From the NCBI GenBank assembly GCA_002342025.1, contig DDPD01000035.1, forward strand, positions 1 through 13,597: 13,597 nucleotides of DNA, in the 5' to 3' direction. The notes beneath the pieces were generated by a model that worked only from the letters and a program-made list of their open reading frames with translations, was not told the origin of the DNA and ran no database searches. Positions 5,374 to 12,843 of the stretch are shown here, piece after piece. Source of the DNA: Moraxellaceae bacterium UBA2477. Lineage in GTDB: Bacteria > Pseudomonadota > Gammaproteobacteria > Pseudomonadales > Moraxellaceae. Each line of letters starts with the position of its first letter. The first letter of the stretch is position 1. The position numbers and the translations under genes are program-made.

Positions 5374-6612
5374 GTGTTAAATGCGTTATGGCTACTATTC
5401 TTTGCGCTCAGTGTTGTCATGACGGCCTACCACGCTATTTTTTTAGGCGATATAGATAGCTTTGGGCGTTTGGTACAAGCTTGGTTTGCCGCAGCTAAGA
5501 CCAGTGTGGAAATTAGTATCGGCTTAGTCGGAATCATGACCTTGTGGCTTGGCCTGTTTAAGGTCGCAGAGCATGCTGGGTTAGTCCGTGTGCTTGGCCG
5601 ATGGCTTCAACCCTTGCTCAGCCGATTAATGCCCGAGGTGCCGGCTGGGCATCCGGCATTTGGCGCCGTTACGATGAATTTGTCTGCTAACTTTCTCGGG
5701 CTAGACAACGCCGCAACGCCTTTAGGCTTGCAAGCTATGCGAGAGTTGCAAAAGCTCAACCCAGAGCCGGAACGTGCGACCAAGGCTCAGTCCTTGTTTT
5801 TGGTCTTGAATGCGTCTTCTGTCACGCTAATTCCTGTATCTATTTTCCTGTACCGTGCCCAGCAAGGCGCCCCGGATCCGGCTAGTGTTTTTCTGCCGAT
5901 CTTAATGGCCACTTCGGCCTCAACAATCGCTGGCCTATTAGCTATTTGCTATATGCATAAAATTTCCCTTTGGGATCGCGTTGTACTCGCTTATGCCGGC
6001 GGATTTGCTTTGATCATGGCCGCCATTATTTCCTTGTTGACGAGTCTGCCGCCATCGCAAATGGGGCCCATGTCGGGCGCGCTGGGGAATACCTTGCTGG
6101 TTGCGGTCATAGCGATATTTCTCTTTGCCGGATATGCCCGTAAACAACCGGTTTATGAGCAGTTTATTGACGGTGCCCGGGAAGGCTTTCAAACAGCGAT
6201 TGGTCTCATACCTTATCTTCTAGCTATGCTAGTCGCGATTGGCGGCCTTCGCGAAAGTGGCGTTCTAAATCTCCTGTTAGATGGCATGGTGTTTCTGCTT
6301 GGGCTGCTCGCACTCCCAACAGAGTTTGTTCCTGCCTTAACCACGGCGTTTATGAAGCCACTGTCAGGCAGTGGCGCTCGTGCCATGATGTTAGAGACCA
6401 TGCAAACCTATGGTGTAGACAGTTTCCCTGCGCTGGTTGCAGCGATTGTTCAGGGCTCATCTGAAACCACGTTTTACGTCATTGCGGTTTACTACGGCGT
6501 AGTCGGCATTAAGCGCGATAGAGGGGCTTTGGCGGGTGGTTTAATTGCCGATCTGGCAGGCTGCTTAACGGCTATCTTTGCAGCCTATTGGTTTTTCCCA
6601 CCGACGCTCTAA
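5374..6612 (+). CDS. Fused SpmA-SpmB-type (gate domain) membrane protein
   Basis: Integral inner-membrane protein of 412 residues with two homologous halves of the Gate/nucleoside-recognition family. The N-terminal half (about 1-200) matches SpmA with NLSANFLGLDNAATPLG (102-118). The C-terminal half (about 240-412) matches SpmB with PLSGSGARAMM (329-339) and QGSSETTFY (360-368). At least eight hydrophobic segments are visible. In Bacillus the two halves are separate proteins needed for spore core dehydration. Gammaproteobacteria do not sporulate, and the fused form is annotated only as a nucleoside-recognition or spore-maturation-like protein; its substrate is unknown. The start was moved to GTG 5374 because of GGAGAA 7 nt upstream and because MLNALWLLFF resembles family N-termini. 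It lies after a long regulated-looking leader and 66 nt before a ParA-like gene on the same strand. Confidence 0.85.
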   Translation: MLNALWLLFFALSVVMTAYHAIFLGDIDSFGRLVQAWFAAAKTSVEISIGLVGIMTLWLGLFKVAEHAGLVRVLGRWLQPLLSRLMPEVPAGHPAFGAVTMNLSANFLGLDNAATPLGLQAMRELQKLNPEPERATKAQSLFLVLNASSVTLIPVSIFLYRAQQGAPDPASVFLPILMATSASTIAGLLAICYMHKISLWDRVVLAYAGGFALIMAAIISLLTSLPPSQMGPMSGALGNTLLVAVIAIFLFAGYARKQPVYEQFIDGAREGFQTAIGLIPYLLAMLVAIGGLRESGVLNLLLDGMVFLLGLLALPTEFVPALTTAFMKPLSGSGARAMMLETMQTYGVDSFPALVAAIVQGSSETTFYVIAVYYGVVGIKRDRGALAGGLIADLAGCLTAIFAAYWFFPPTL

Positions 6613-6678
6613 ACCCTAGTCGATCATAGGTCTTGATGCGCTAGAATGTTCAAAGTGCTTATTTATTGAGGTTGTTTT

Positions 6679-7473
6679 ATGCGGCGCGTGGTGTTCAATC
6701 AGAAAGGCGGAGTAGGGAAGTCCAGCATTACAGTCAATCTTGCCGCTATCAGTGCTGCTCAAGGTCGACGCACATTGGTGTTAGATCTAGATCCTCAGTG
6801 CAATGCCAGTCAGTATTTATTGGGCGATGCCGCGGTTTTTGAGCGAGACAAGCCAGAGCTAACGCCCAATATTGGGCAGTTTTTTGCGCAGTCACTGACG
6901 TTTAAAACTAAGGAAAAGCCACTTTCAGAATTTGTGCATCCCACGCCGTTTAGTCACTTGTTTGTGATTCCTTCCAATCCTGAACTTCGTGAGATTGAAC
7001 ACCTGCTGGAGTCTAAGCATAAGATATACAAGCTATCGGCTGCGTTGCAGCAGCTGACTCATAGCTATGATGAAATCTTTATTGATACTCCACCGGCATT
7101 CAACTTTTATACCTTGTCGGCATTGATTGCGGCGGAGCGATGCCTTATTCCTTTCGACTGCGATGCGTTTTCACGACGGGCACTTTATACGCTAATGGAA
7201 AACGTCCATGAGACTTGCAGTGACCACAATAAGGACCTGAGCATCGAAGGAATCATCATCAATCAATTCCAGCCTAGGGCTTCATTGCCTGTAAAGCTCG
7301 TGAATGAACTTCGTGCTGAAGGGTTGCCGGTTCTGGATCCTGCGCTGTCGTCCTCCGTGATTATGAAAGAGTCACATCAACTGTGTATGCCCTTAATTCA
7401 CCATGCGCCTAAGCACAAATTGACCCAAGAGTTTGTCGCCTTATTTGCCAGCTTGTCGGCTGCCGCAGCTTAA
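6679..7473 (+). CDS. Orphan ParA/Soj-family ATPase
   Basis: A cytoplasmic P-loop ATPase of 264 residues from the ParA/MinD superfamily. The deviant Walker A motif KGGVGKSS (9-16) carries the signature lysine K9. Walker A' is LDLDPQCNAS (35-44) and Walker B is EIFIDTPPA (132-140). GIIINQFQPRASLP (191-204) and the C-terminal HAPKHKLTQEFVALF (242-256) match a type common in pseudomonads and relatives. There is no N-terminal helix-turn-helix, and no ParB gene adjoins it, so this is not the chromosomal ParAB pair, which normally sits near gidB at the origin. The protein probably positions some cargo on the nucleoid or membrane, but the cargo is unknown. GAGG (6668-6671) lies 7 nt before the ATG. 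A possible -10 TAGAAT (6642-6647) has no good -35. The gene converges on the photolyase operon with an 11-nt gap. Confidence 0.88.
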   Translation: MRRVVFNQKGGVGKSSITVNLAAISAAQGRRTLVLDLDPQCNASQYLLGDAAVFERDKPELTPNIGQFFAQSLTFKTKEKPLSEFVHPTPFSHLFVIPSNPELREIEHLLESKHKIYKLSAALQQLTHSYDEIFIDTPPAFNFYTLSALIAAERCLIPFDCDAFSRRALYTLMENVHETCSDHNKDLSIEGIIINQFQPRASLPVKLVNELRAEGLPVLDPALSSSVIMKESHQLCMPLIHHAPKHKLTQEFVALFASLSAAAA

Positions 7474-7484
7474 TAGCAGAGCTT

Positions 7485-8915
7485 CTAGCCTAGAGCCTTG
7501 AACTGGGCTAGGGTGAACTCTCGCGCTTCCGCATGGTTTACGATCGGACGCGGGTAGCGTGCAAAGAGGGGGCTCATGCCTTTGCTGTGTGGCTCGTGCA
7601 GTAGCTTCCCACTTAGCCCCTTAAGCTCTGGCACAAATCGCAGAATGAACTCGCCCTCGGGGTCAAATTTTGGCCCTTGTAGGGTCGGGTTGAAAATACG
7701 GAAGTAGGGTGCGGCATCATTTCCAGTGGATGCCGCCCATTGCCATCCGCCATTATTTGCTGCTAAGTCACCATCAATCAGATGTTGCATAAAGTGACGC
7801 TCACCCCAGCGCCAATCAATAAACAAATCCTTGCTTAGAAACATCGCCACAATCATCCGCAGACGATTGTGCATCCAACCGGTGGCTTTTAATTGACGCA
7901 TTGCGGCATCCACAATGGGATACCCCGTTCTGCCTTCGCACCACGCTTGAAAGAGTGCGTCATCGTGACGCCAGGGTAGTGCATCGGTTTCGAGTTTGAA
8001 GGCCTGGTGTCTGCACACATGAGGAAAGCCAATCAAAATGTGCTTATAGAAATCGCGCCAGCAAAGCTCGCTGATCCAGACTTCACAACCCGCCCGTGCT
8101 GCAGCTCCCAGATGTGCTGCTTGCTGAGCAAGCACGAGGCACTGACGCGCCGATAAAATTCCGGCGGCTAAATACGGCGATAAGGTACTGGTGCCATTGA
8201 TAGCCGGGTAATTACGTTTTTGATCGTAGAGGGCCACGTCATCGGCAATGAAGACTTGCAGACGCTGCCAGGCATGGGCCTCACCCACTGGCCATAAATG
8301 ATCAGCAGTTTCTGGGCTTATGGCACTGGTAAGTCCGCCCCAATGCTCTGGTATGACATCAGACTGGGTCAATGACTTTTGGCGCGCTTTTGGTACTGAG
8401 AGTAGACGTATAGGCCGCTCTTGAAGCTGCACTAACCAGTTGCGTTTGAAGGGCGTAAACACGGTGTAGAAACGGCCATCGTTAGTGAGTACGCTGGCCG
8501 GTGGCAAGATGCATAAATCCTCATGCCAGTGGCAATCAACTCCTAAGCTACTAAGCGACTTAGTCACCGCGCGATCACGTACTTGCTCGTGAATCTCGTA
8601 CTGACGATTGGCGTGTAAAGCGGTGATGCCTAAAGACTGCACCAAAGAAGCTATTCGATCAGGTAGGTCGGCGTAACGGGAAGCCTTAATGAGGACGAGC
8701 GGAATATTTAAGGCGGCTAAATCGCGTTGTAATGTCGCGAGATGCCGGCGCTCAAAATCGATTCTAACCCCAGCAACATCATGCTCTATCCATTGCTCAG
8801 GGGTTAGACAATAGAGTGCGGTGACTGCCGTGTCTCGGGATTCGCACGCGGCAAAAAGTGCTGTGTTGTCGGCACAGCGCAGGTCCTGTCGAAACCACAT
8901 TAAGGCATGTGTCAT
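7485..8915 (-). CDS. phr: Class I CPD photolyase (deoxyribodipyrimidine photolyase)
   Basis: Flavoenzyme that uses blue or near-UV light to split cyclobutane pyrimidine dimers. It has 476 residues (E. coli 472). The N-terminal photolyase alpha/beta domain (about 3-130) precedes the FAD-binding helical domain (about 200-470). Conserved blocks are ELCWRDFYKH (283-292), GYPIVDAAMRQL (331-342), GWMHNRLRM (346-354) and NNGGWQWAASTG (387-398). The electron-transfer tryptophans W306, W359 and W382 of E. coli align with W315, W368 and W391, and the flavin-contacting Asn378 with N387. The antenna-site residues of E. coli, Asn108, Glu109, Cys292 and Lys293, align with H109, E110, C301 and R302, so two of four differ. 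It is the last gene of the operon, its ATG only 4 nt after the stop of the photoreceptor gene, and the ribosome binding site is weak, consistent with translational coupling. Confidence 0.96.
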   Translation of the reverse strand: MTHALMWFRQDLRCADNTALFAACESRDTAVTALYCLTPEQWIEHDVAGVRIDFERRHLATLQRDLAALNIPLVLIKASRYADLPDRIASLVQSLGITALHANRQYEIHEQVRDRAVTKSLSSLGVDCHWHEDLCILPPASVLTNDGRFYTVFTPFKRNWLVQLQERPIRLLSVPKARQKSLTQSDVIPEHWGGLTSAISPETADHLWPVGEAHAWQRLQVFIADDVALYDQKRNYPAINGTSTLSPYLAAGILSARQCLVLAQQAAHLGAAARAGCEVWISELCWRDFYKHILIGFPHVCRHQAFKLETDALPWRHDDALFQAWCEGRTGYPIVDAAMRQLKATGWMHNRLRMIVAMFLSKDLFIDWRWGERHFMQHLIDGDLAANNGGWQWAASTGNDAAPYFRIFNPTLQGPKFDPEGEFILRFVPELKGLSGKLLHEPHSKGMSPLFARYPRPIVNHAEAREFTLAQFKALG

Positions 8916-8919
8916 GGCT

Positions 8920-9864
8920 TTAATGGTCTCGTCGCCACAAATTAATGGCGTGCCTTATTGACGGTAAGTCATGGAAAAATCGAACAGCCTCAACCGTTTT
9001 CCGAGTGGATCGCAGGGAGGCGCCGCCCCCCCAAATCTCAACAGACATTGGCAATCGAAAACGCAACTCCTCCAAATACTCAATAGCCTTGCTGGTGGGG
9101 TAGGAGGCACTAAACGATATGGCCACGATGTGCATCTTGTGACGCGTAACGGCTTGAGCGACATCGCGTACAGGCATCTGGGCACCGTAACAAACGGCAT
9201 CGACGTTATCTAACCGTAGAATGGCTTCCACCATCAGAATGCCGAGGGTGTGGGTTTCCTCAGGGGGCGTCGCCAGTAAGACGCGAGGAGGTTGCGTAGC
9301 CTCTCTAAGATTACTGATGGCTTGTCGCATCAGCGATTGCACTTGTTCGGTAAACAAATGCTCCTCATGAACTTCCAGCAAGCCCCGCATCCAGGCATCG
9401 CCCACAATAAAATTGGCGTACTGCAGGAAATCGATGACAAAGCTCTGCAGGCCCATTTTAATGAGTTGATGCGACAAATAATCTCTAAGTTGTCCTAAGT
9501 CACGGGACTTCAGGGTACTTAGTAGTTCTTGTTCAAGCTCAGGTGAGCTATCAAAGCTGGCTTTGCCTTGCGATTTAAGCAGCCGCTCCAACTCCTCTGT
9601 ATTAAGCAAAATTATTTTGCCCGGACGAAAGCCAAAATCGATGAGACGGCGGAGCAGGCGCAGCTTGGCCACCTGAGGCATGGGGTAAATGCGATCGCCT
9701 TGCGCATCGCGTTCTGGCACGGGAAACCCATAACGCCGCTCCCACATACGCAGCAACTCTTTAGAGACCCCTGTTTCACGTTCTACGGCGTTAATAGGGA
9801 GTCGTACCGCTGTATCTTCTGCGAGGCTGAATACCTCGGGGATGCTATCGGCTACCACGGTCAT
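8920..9864 (-). CDS. MerR-family B12-binding light sensor (CarH/LitR type)
   Basis: A 314-residue regulator. An N-terminal MerR winged helix-turn-helix (about 21-90; NAVERETGVSKELLRMWERR at 25-44, wing near 52-61) is followed by a helical bundle (about 105-190) and a C-terminal cobalamin-binding Rossmann domain (about 193-310). The bundle holds the W-x9-EH signature (W158, E168, H169) of adenosylcobalamin photoreceptors, and the B12 domain the E-x-H-x-x-G motif (E203, H205, G208), whose His normally coordinates cobalt. CarH/LitR proteins bind operators as tetramers in the dark and release DNA on light-driven loss of the adenosyl group. The neighbour next to W158 is Met159, whereas T. thermophilus CarH has a His there (H132) that ligates cobalt after photolysis. 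The ATG overlaps the upstream stop (ATGA, 9861-9864). Likely role: light-dependent control of this operon, an inference from context. Confidence 0.88.
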   Translation of the reverse strand: MTVVADSIPEVFSLAEDTAVRLPINAVERETGVSKELLRMWERRYGFPVPERDAQGDRIYPMPQVAKLRLLRRLIDFGFRPGKIILLNTEELERLLKSQGKASFDSSPELEQELLSTLKSRDLGQLRDYLSHQLIKMGLQSFVIDFLQYANFIVGDAWMRGLLEVHEEHLFTEQVQSLMRQAISNLREATQPPRVLLATPPEETHTLGILMVEAILRLDNVDAVCYGAQMPVRDVAQAVTRHKMHIVAISFSASYPTSKAIEYLEELRFRLPMSVEIWGGGASLRSTRKTVEAVRFFHDLPSIRHAINLWRRDH

Positions 9865-10295
9865 TTTTGCGCTCGCTTTTTTAGTGCCTTAAGTACAAAT
9901 CCAATCACGGGGAGCTTTTCATAGAGCTCCTCTGAGGCATCCCAATAATCACGGTGGTAAATCACTAACCCCGTGCTGCCGAAGCGCAAGTGTGAGCTGC
10001 CAACAATGCACCATGCTTTGCTGCGCCAGTTAAAGAGGAAGTGCCAGGTCAAAACCGATTGGCGTTTATCGTCGTCACAAATTTGCTCTTGAATGACAAA
10101 GCGGGGCTGCTCAAATTCAGTAAACATATCCTGAAAAATCAATTGAATACGAGCAACATCGCAGACTTCGTTAAACGGGTCTTTGAAGTAAGCGTCGGTT
10201 TCATAAAATTGCTCGATCTGGCCCAAGGAGTGGGGGCTAAGCGTTTCAAACCAAGTCGCAAGGTGTTGCGTTAAGACATGTGTGGATATGCTCAT
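9861..10295 (-). CDS. NTF2-like / SnoaL-fold protein of the light-response cluster
   Basis: A 144-residue soluble protein of the nuclear-transport-factor-2-like superfamily, a cone-shaped fold used for small-molecule binding or catalysis. Family signatures visible are FYETDAYFKDPF (30-41), WHFLFNW (84-90), GSSHLRFGSTGLVIYHRDYW (99-118) and the C-terminal LYEKLPVIGFVLKALKKR (124-141). No signal peptide or membrane segment is seen. Proteins of this subgroup are commonly found beside photolyase, CFA-like methyltransferase and short-chain dehydrogenase genes, but their function is not known; a role as isomerase, hydratase or lipid binder is possible and unproven. It starts 8 nt after the dehydrogenase stop and its own stop shares 4 nt with the photoreceptor start, so it belongs to the operon. 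Confidence 0.8.
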   Translation of the reverse strand: MSISTHVLTQHLATWFETLSPHSLGQIEQFYETDAYFKDPFNEVCDVARIQLIFQDMFTEFEQPRFVIQEQICDDDKRQSVLTWHFLFNWRSKAWCIVGSSHLRFGSTGLVIYHRDYWDASEELYEKLPVIGFVLKALKKRAQK

Positions 10296-10303
10296 GGCGC
10301 GTC

Positions 10304-11083
10304 TCAGGAGTTTTTAGCAATACGGGCGAGTACGGCAAGGCGTAGCCGATCTGGCAAGCGACGAATCAGGCGCAGCACACAGGTAAACCGCTTGGGAAAG
10401 TGAATTTCGTAATCACCTCGTTCAAGCCCTTGAATGATTTTTTCCGCAGCAGCCTCTGGCGTCATTAAGGCGGGCATTTCAAAATCGTTTTGTGCGGTGA
10501 GGGGGGTGGCCACAAAGCCTGGGTTGATGATGCAGACATCCAAACCCTTAGGCTTAACGTCTATGTATAGGGACTCGGCAAAATTAATCAGGGCGGCCTT
10601 GGTGGGTCCATAGACCAATGACTTCGGTAAGCCCATATAGCCAGCCACACTGGCAACCAAAGCAATGCCGCCTTGGCCTCTCGCAAGAAAGTCAGGTAAC
10701 ACCGTGGCTACACCTCGCAAGGTGCCGGTCAAATTCACGTCAATAAGTTGAGCGGCTCGATCGCGATCTAGCTCCCACGCTCGGACAGGGGTGTAGTCAG
10801 CGGCGCAAAATACGACCCAGTCAACACCTTGCCATGTAGCGTTAAGCGTTACCCAGGCGCGATCCCAGTCAGCGTTTTCCGTCATGTTGAGCGGAAGTGC
10901 GAGCACATGCTTCGGGCTTGCTGAAGCTAGCGCTTGTAGGGGCTCTGCACGGCGTGCGCTAACGGCTACACGAGCCCCCAACGTGACGAGTGATTGCGCT
11001 AAAGCCAAGCCAATGCCCGAACTCGCGCCGACCACCCAAACACGCTGTGATGCCCAATCGCTGACCGGTGTGTTTAAGCTCAT
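10304..11083 (-). CDS. Short-chain dehydrogenase/reductase (classical SDR)
   Basis: A 259-residue NAD(P)-dependent oxidoreductase. The Rossmann glycine motif is GASSGIG (19-25); the proposed catalytic tetrad is N117 (DVNLTG), S145 (VASVAGYMG), Y158 and K162 (YGPTK). INPGFVATPL (186-195) is the usual post-catalytic segment. R43-R45 (SARRAE) after beta-2 suggests a preference for NADPH. The C-terminal extension (about 225-259) is rich in Arg, Leu and Ile (RFTCVLRLIRRLPDRLRLAV) and may bind the membrane surface, which would suit a lipid substrate; this is an inference. Substrate is not known. The ATG overlaps the stop of the DUF3833 gene by 4 nt (ATGA, 11080-11083). Homologues occur in the singlet-oxygen or light-induced lipid clusters of other proteobacteria. 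Confidence 0.88.
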   Translation of the reverse strand: MSLNTPVSDWASQRVWVVGASSGIGLALAQSLVTLGARVAVSARRAEPLQALASASPKHVLALPLNMTENADWDRAWVTLNATWQGVDWVVFCAADYTPVRAWELDRDRAAQLIDVNLTGTLRGVATVLPDFLARGQGGIALVASVAGYMGLPKSLVYGPTKAALINFAESLYIDVKPKGLDVCIINPGFVATPLTAQNDFEMPALMTPEAAAEKIIQGLERGDYEIHFPKRFTCVLRLIRRLPDRLRLAVLARIAKNS

Positions 11084-11622
11084 GGCGTTACCTTTCGGAA
11101 GAATAGGGTGATATCGGCTAAATGAATGCCGAATTTGCTCATTTCGGCACGATTGACCAAGGTTTCAGCATCATGCAAATACATCCAATCGTTGAAGGCC
11201 ACCTCGTAGGTTGTGCCATCAACCGGTAGCCTCAAGGTATAGCGCCATTGCAGGGCATTACCCTGTGTGACCCCCTCCGCGACACCGACAACATCATCCG
11301 CGCGGCCTTCATAGCGCCCACCACCTAAATCCTTTAAACGCCAGATGCGCTGTTCTTTCGTACCGTCTGAGTAAATAAAGTCTTCGGTTAAGACACCGTC
11401 TTGCCCTTGCCAAACACCCACCAAAGACACCTTAAAGCGCTTAATGACCTTACCTGAGCGATCTTGCACCTGTCCCCAGGCCTCAACCTGGCCATTAAAG
11501 TAGTCCCGCAGTGACAGCGCCGGTGTTTCGTTTGCGTAGTCTGCGATTTTGGCGGTGCTACAAGCACTGGCCACAATCGCCATGAAGACAACAATCAGAC
11601 TGAGACGAACGAACTTGATCAT
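11080..11622 (-). CDS. DUF3833 family lipoprotein
   Basis: A 180-residue predicted lipoprotein. The N-terminus MIKFVRLSLIVVFMAIVASAC is a lipoprotein signal peptide with lipobox VASA|C21; residue -3 is Ala rather than the more usual Leu. Residue +2 is Ser, which predicts sorting to the outer membrane. The mature part matches DUF3833: LRDYFNGQVEAWGQVQDRSG (38-57), DGVLTEDFIYSDG (75-87) and a C-terminal WRYTLRLPVDG / NDWMYLHD pattern (126-151). It appears beta-rich. No enzyme motif is visible and the function is unknown; a lipid-handling role in the envelope is plausible because the gene lies between a fatty-acid methyltransferase and a dehydrogenase. The start is 3 nt after the methyltransferase stop, with CAAGG as a possible ribosome binding site. 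Confidence 0.85.
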   Translation of the reverse strand: MIKFVRLSLIVVFMAIVASACSTAKIADYANETPALSLRDYFNGQVEAWGQVQDRSGKVIKRFKVSLVGVWQGQDGVLTEDFIYSDGTKEQRIWRLKDLGGGRYEGRADDVVGVAEGVTQGNALQWRYTLRLPVDGTTYEVAFNDWMYLHDAETLVNRAEMSKFGIHLADITLFFRKVTP

Positions 11623-11625
11623 GAT

Positions 11626-12843
11626 TTAGCCCTTGCGCTGTAAAACCACTTGGCGAACACCGGTGCGATCGGAGTCAAACCCGGCTTCGCAATAGGTGTA
11701 ATAAAAGCGCCAAATTTTCAGGAAGGCCTCATCAAAGCCTTGCGCTCGAATAGCCGGCAATTGAGTTTCAAAATCAGCGCGCCAGCGTCTCAGGGTTTCG
11801 GCGTAATCGCGACCAAACTCGAACTCGTCCACAATAGCTAAATTGGCTGAAAGGGCTTTCTGCGCCAAAATTTCAGGTGAGAGCAGCATGCCACCGGGGA
11901 AAATGAATTGTTGAATAAAGTCTGTATTCACTCGGTAGGCTTGGAAGCGCTCGTTAGCAATGGTGATGGCCTGGATGCCGGCACGACCATTCGGCTTTAA
12001 TACCTCATAAATCTTGCCAAAGTAGGAGGGCCAGTAGCTTTCTCCTACCGCCTCAATCATCTCAATGGATACCACGGCATCAAAACTACCGGTGACATCG
12101 CGGTAGTCCTGGAACCTAAACTCACACAGCGCCTCTGCGGCTGTGCCCTTAACGCGATTTTTAGCCCATATCAGCTGTTCTTTAGACAGCGAGATGCCCG
12201 TCACTTTAACGCCGCGTGTTAGGGCGGCATGTTCGGCAAATCCGCCCCAGCCACAGCCAATTTCTAAGATGTGATCACCCGCCGAGACATTGAGTTGATT
12301 TAGCAGGCGCTCATATTTCGCCGTCTGAGCCTCAGCAAGGGGCATGTTGGGAGTAGAAAAAATGGCCGATGAATACGTCATCGTTTGATCGAGCCATAAC
12401 TTATAAAAGTCGTTGCCCAAATCGTAGTGCGCGTGGATATTCTTTTTGCTGCCTTTGCGGGTATTACGATTGGCAATGAAGTGCTTGAATTTATAAAAAA
12501 TCTTTCCCCAGAAGCTGCCATAAAACGCCTGACTTAGCGCATCTTCATTAGCCATTGCCATGAGCAACAAAGCGGGAATGTCTGGTATGTCAATCAGGTT
12601 ATCGCGATAGGCTTCGGCTAGCCCAATATCACCAGAGCGCAAAATCAGGCTGCAAGCTGACCAGTCATTTATGTCTAGAAACGCGTTATGACCGGGTAGC
12701 TTCCCGCCATAGACCTGATGTCCGCCACCGGGAAACGTCACCGTTAATGTGCCGATCGTTAGGCGCTCAAACAGCTTTAGCATGAGCTTGGCCATTGCCG
12801 GTGCGCGAGCGAGATCAATAGCGGTATTTTCAGACATGCTCAT
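11626..12843 (-). CDS. CFA-synthase-family fatty acid methyltransferase
   Basis: A 405-residue SAM-dependent methyltransferase acting on unsaturated acyl chains of membrane phospholipids. The family block AHYDLGNDFY is at 138-147 and the SAM-binding motif EIGCGWGG at 194-201; ISLSKEQL, FQDYRDV and FPGGMLLS follow in family order. Compared with E. coli Cfa, residues that bind the catalytic bicarbonate are changed: Cys139 is S159 (TYSSAIF) and His266 is Q291 (IQAIT). Glu239 (E264), Tyr317 (Y347) and Cys354 (C385) are kept, and FEHVG has become IEAVG. This suggests methylation without cyclopropane closure, as in furan fatty acid (UfaM-like) or branched-chain enzymes, although true cyclopropanation is not excluded. 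The start is ATG 12843, overlapping the DUF1365 stop (ATGA) with GGAG 8 nt upstream; a start at 12921 would overlap 82 nt. Confidence 0.88.
   Translation of the reverse strand: MSMSENTAIDLARAPAMAKLMLKLFERLTIGTLTVTFPGGGHQVYGGKLPGHNAFLDINDWSACSLILRSGDIGLAEAYRDNLIDIPDIPALLLMAMANEDALSQAFYGSFWGKIFYKFKHFIANRNTRKGSKKNIHAHYDLGNDFYKLWLDQTMTYSSAIFSTPNMPLAEAQTAKYERLLNQLNVSAGDHILEIGCGWGGFAEHAALTRGVKVTGISLSKEQLIWAKNRVKGTAAEALCEFRFQDYRDVTGSFDAVVSIEMIEAVGESYWPSYFGKIYEVLKPNGRAGIQAITIANERFQAYRVNTDFIQQFIFPGGMLLSPEILAQKALSANLAIVDEFEFGRDYAETLRRWRADFETQLPAIRAQGFDEAFLKIWRFYYTYCEAGFDSDRTGVRQVVLQRKG

Noticed and set aside
7474..7500. Bidirectional terminator between parA and phr
   Set aside because: The GAGCTTCTAG/CTAGAGCC repeat is imperfect and short, and there is no T tract on either side.
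8955..9213. Open frames of about 80 codons on both strands inside the photoreceptor gene
   Set aside because: They lie in other frames of a clear coding region, lack ribosome binding sites and resemble no protein family.
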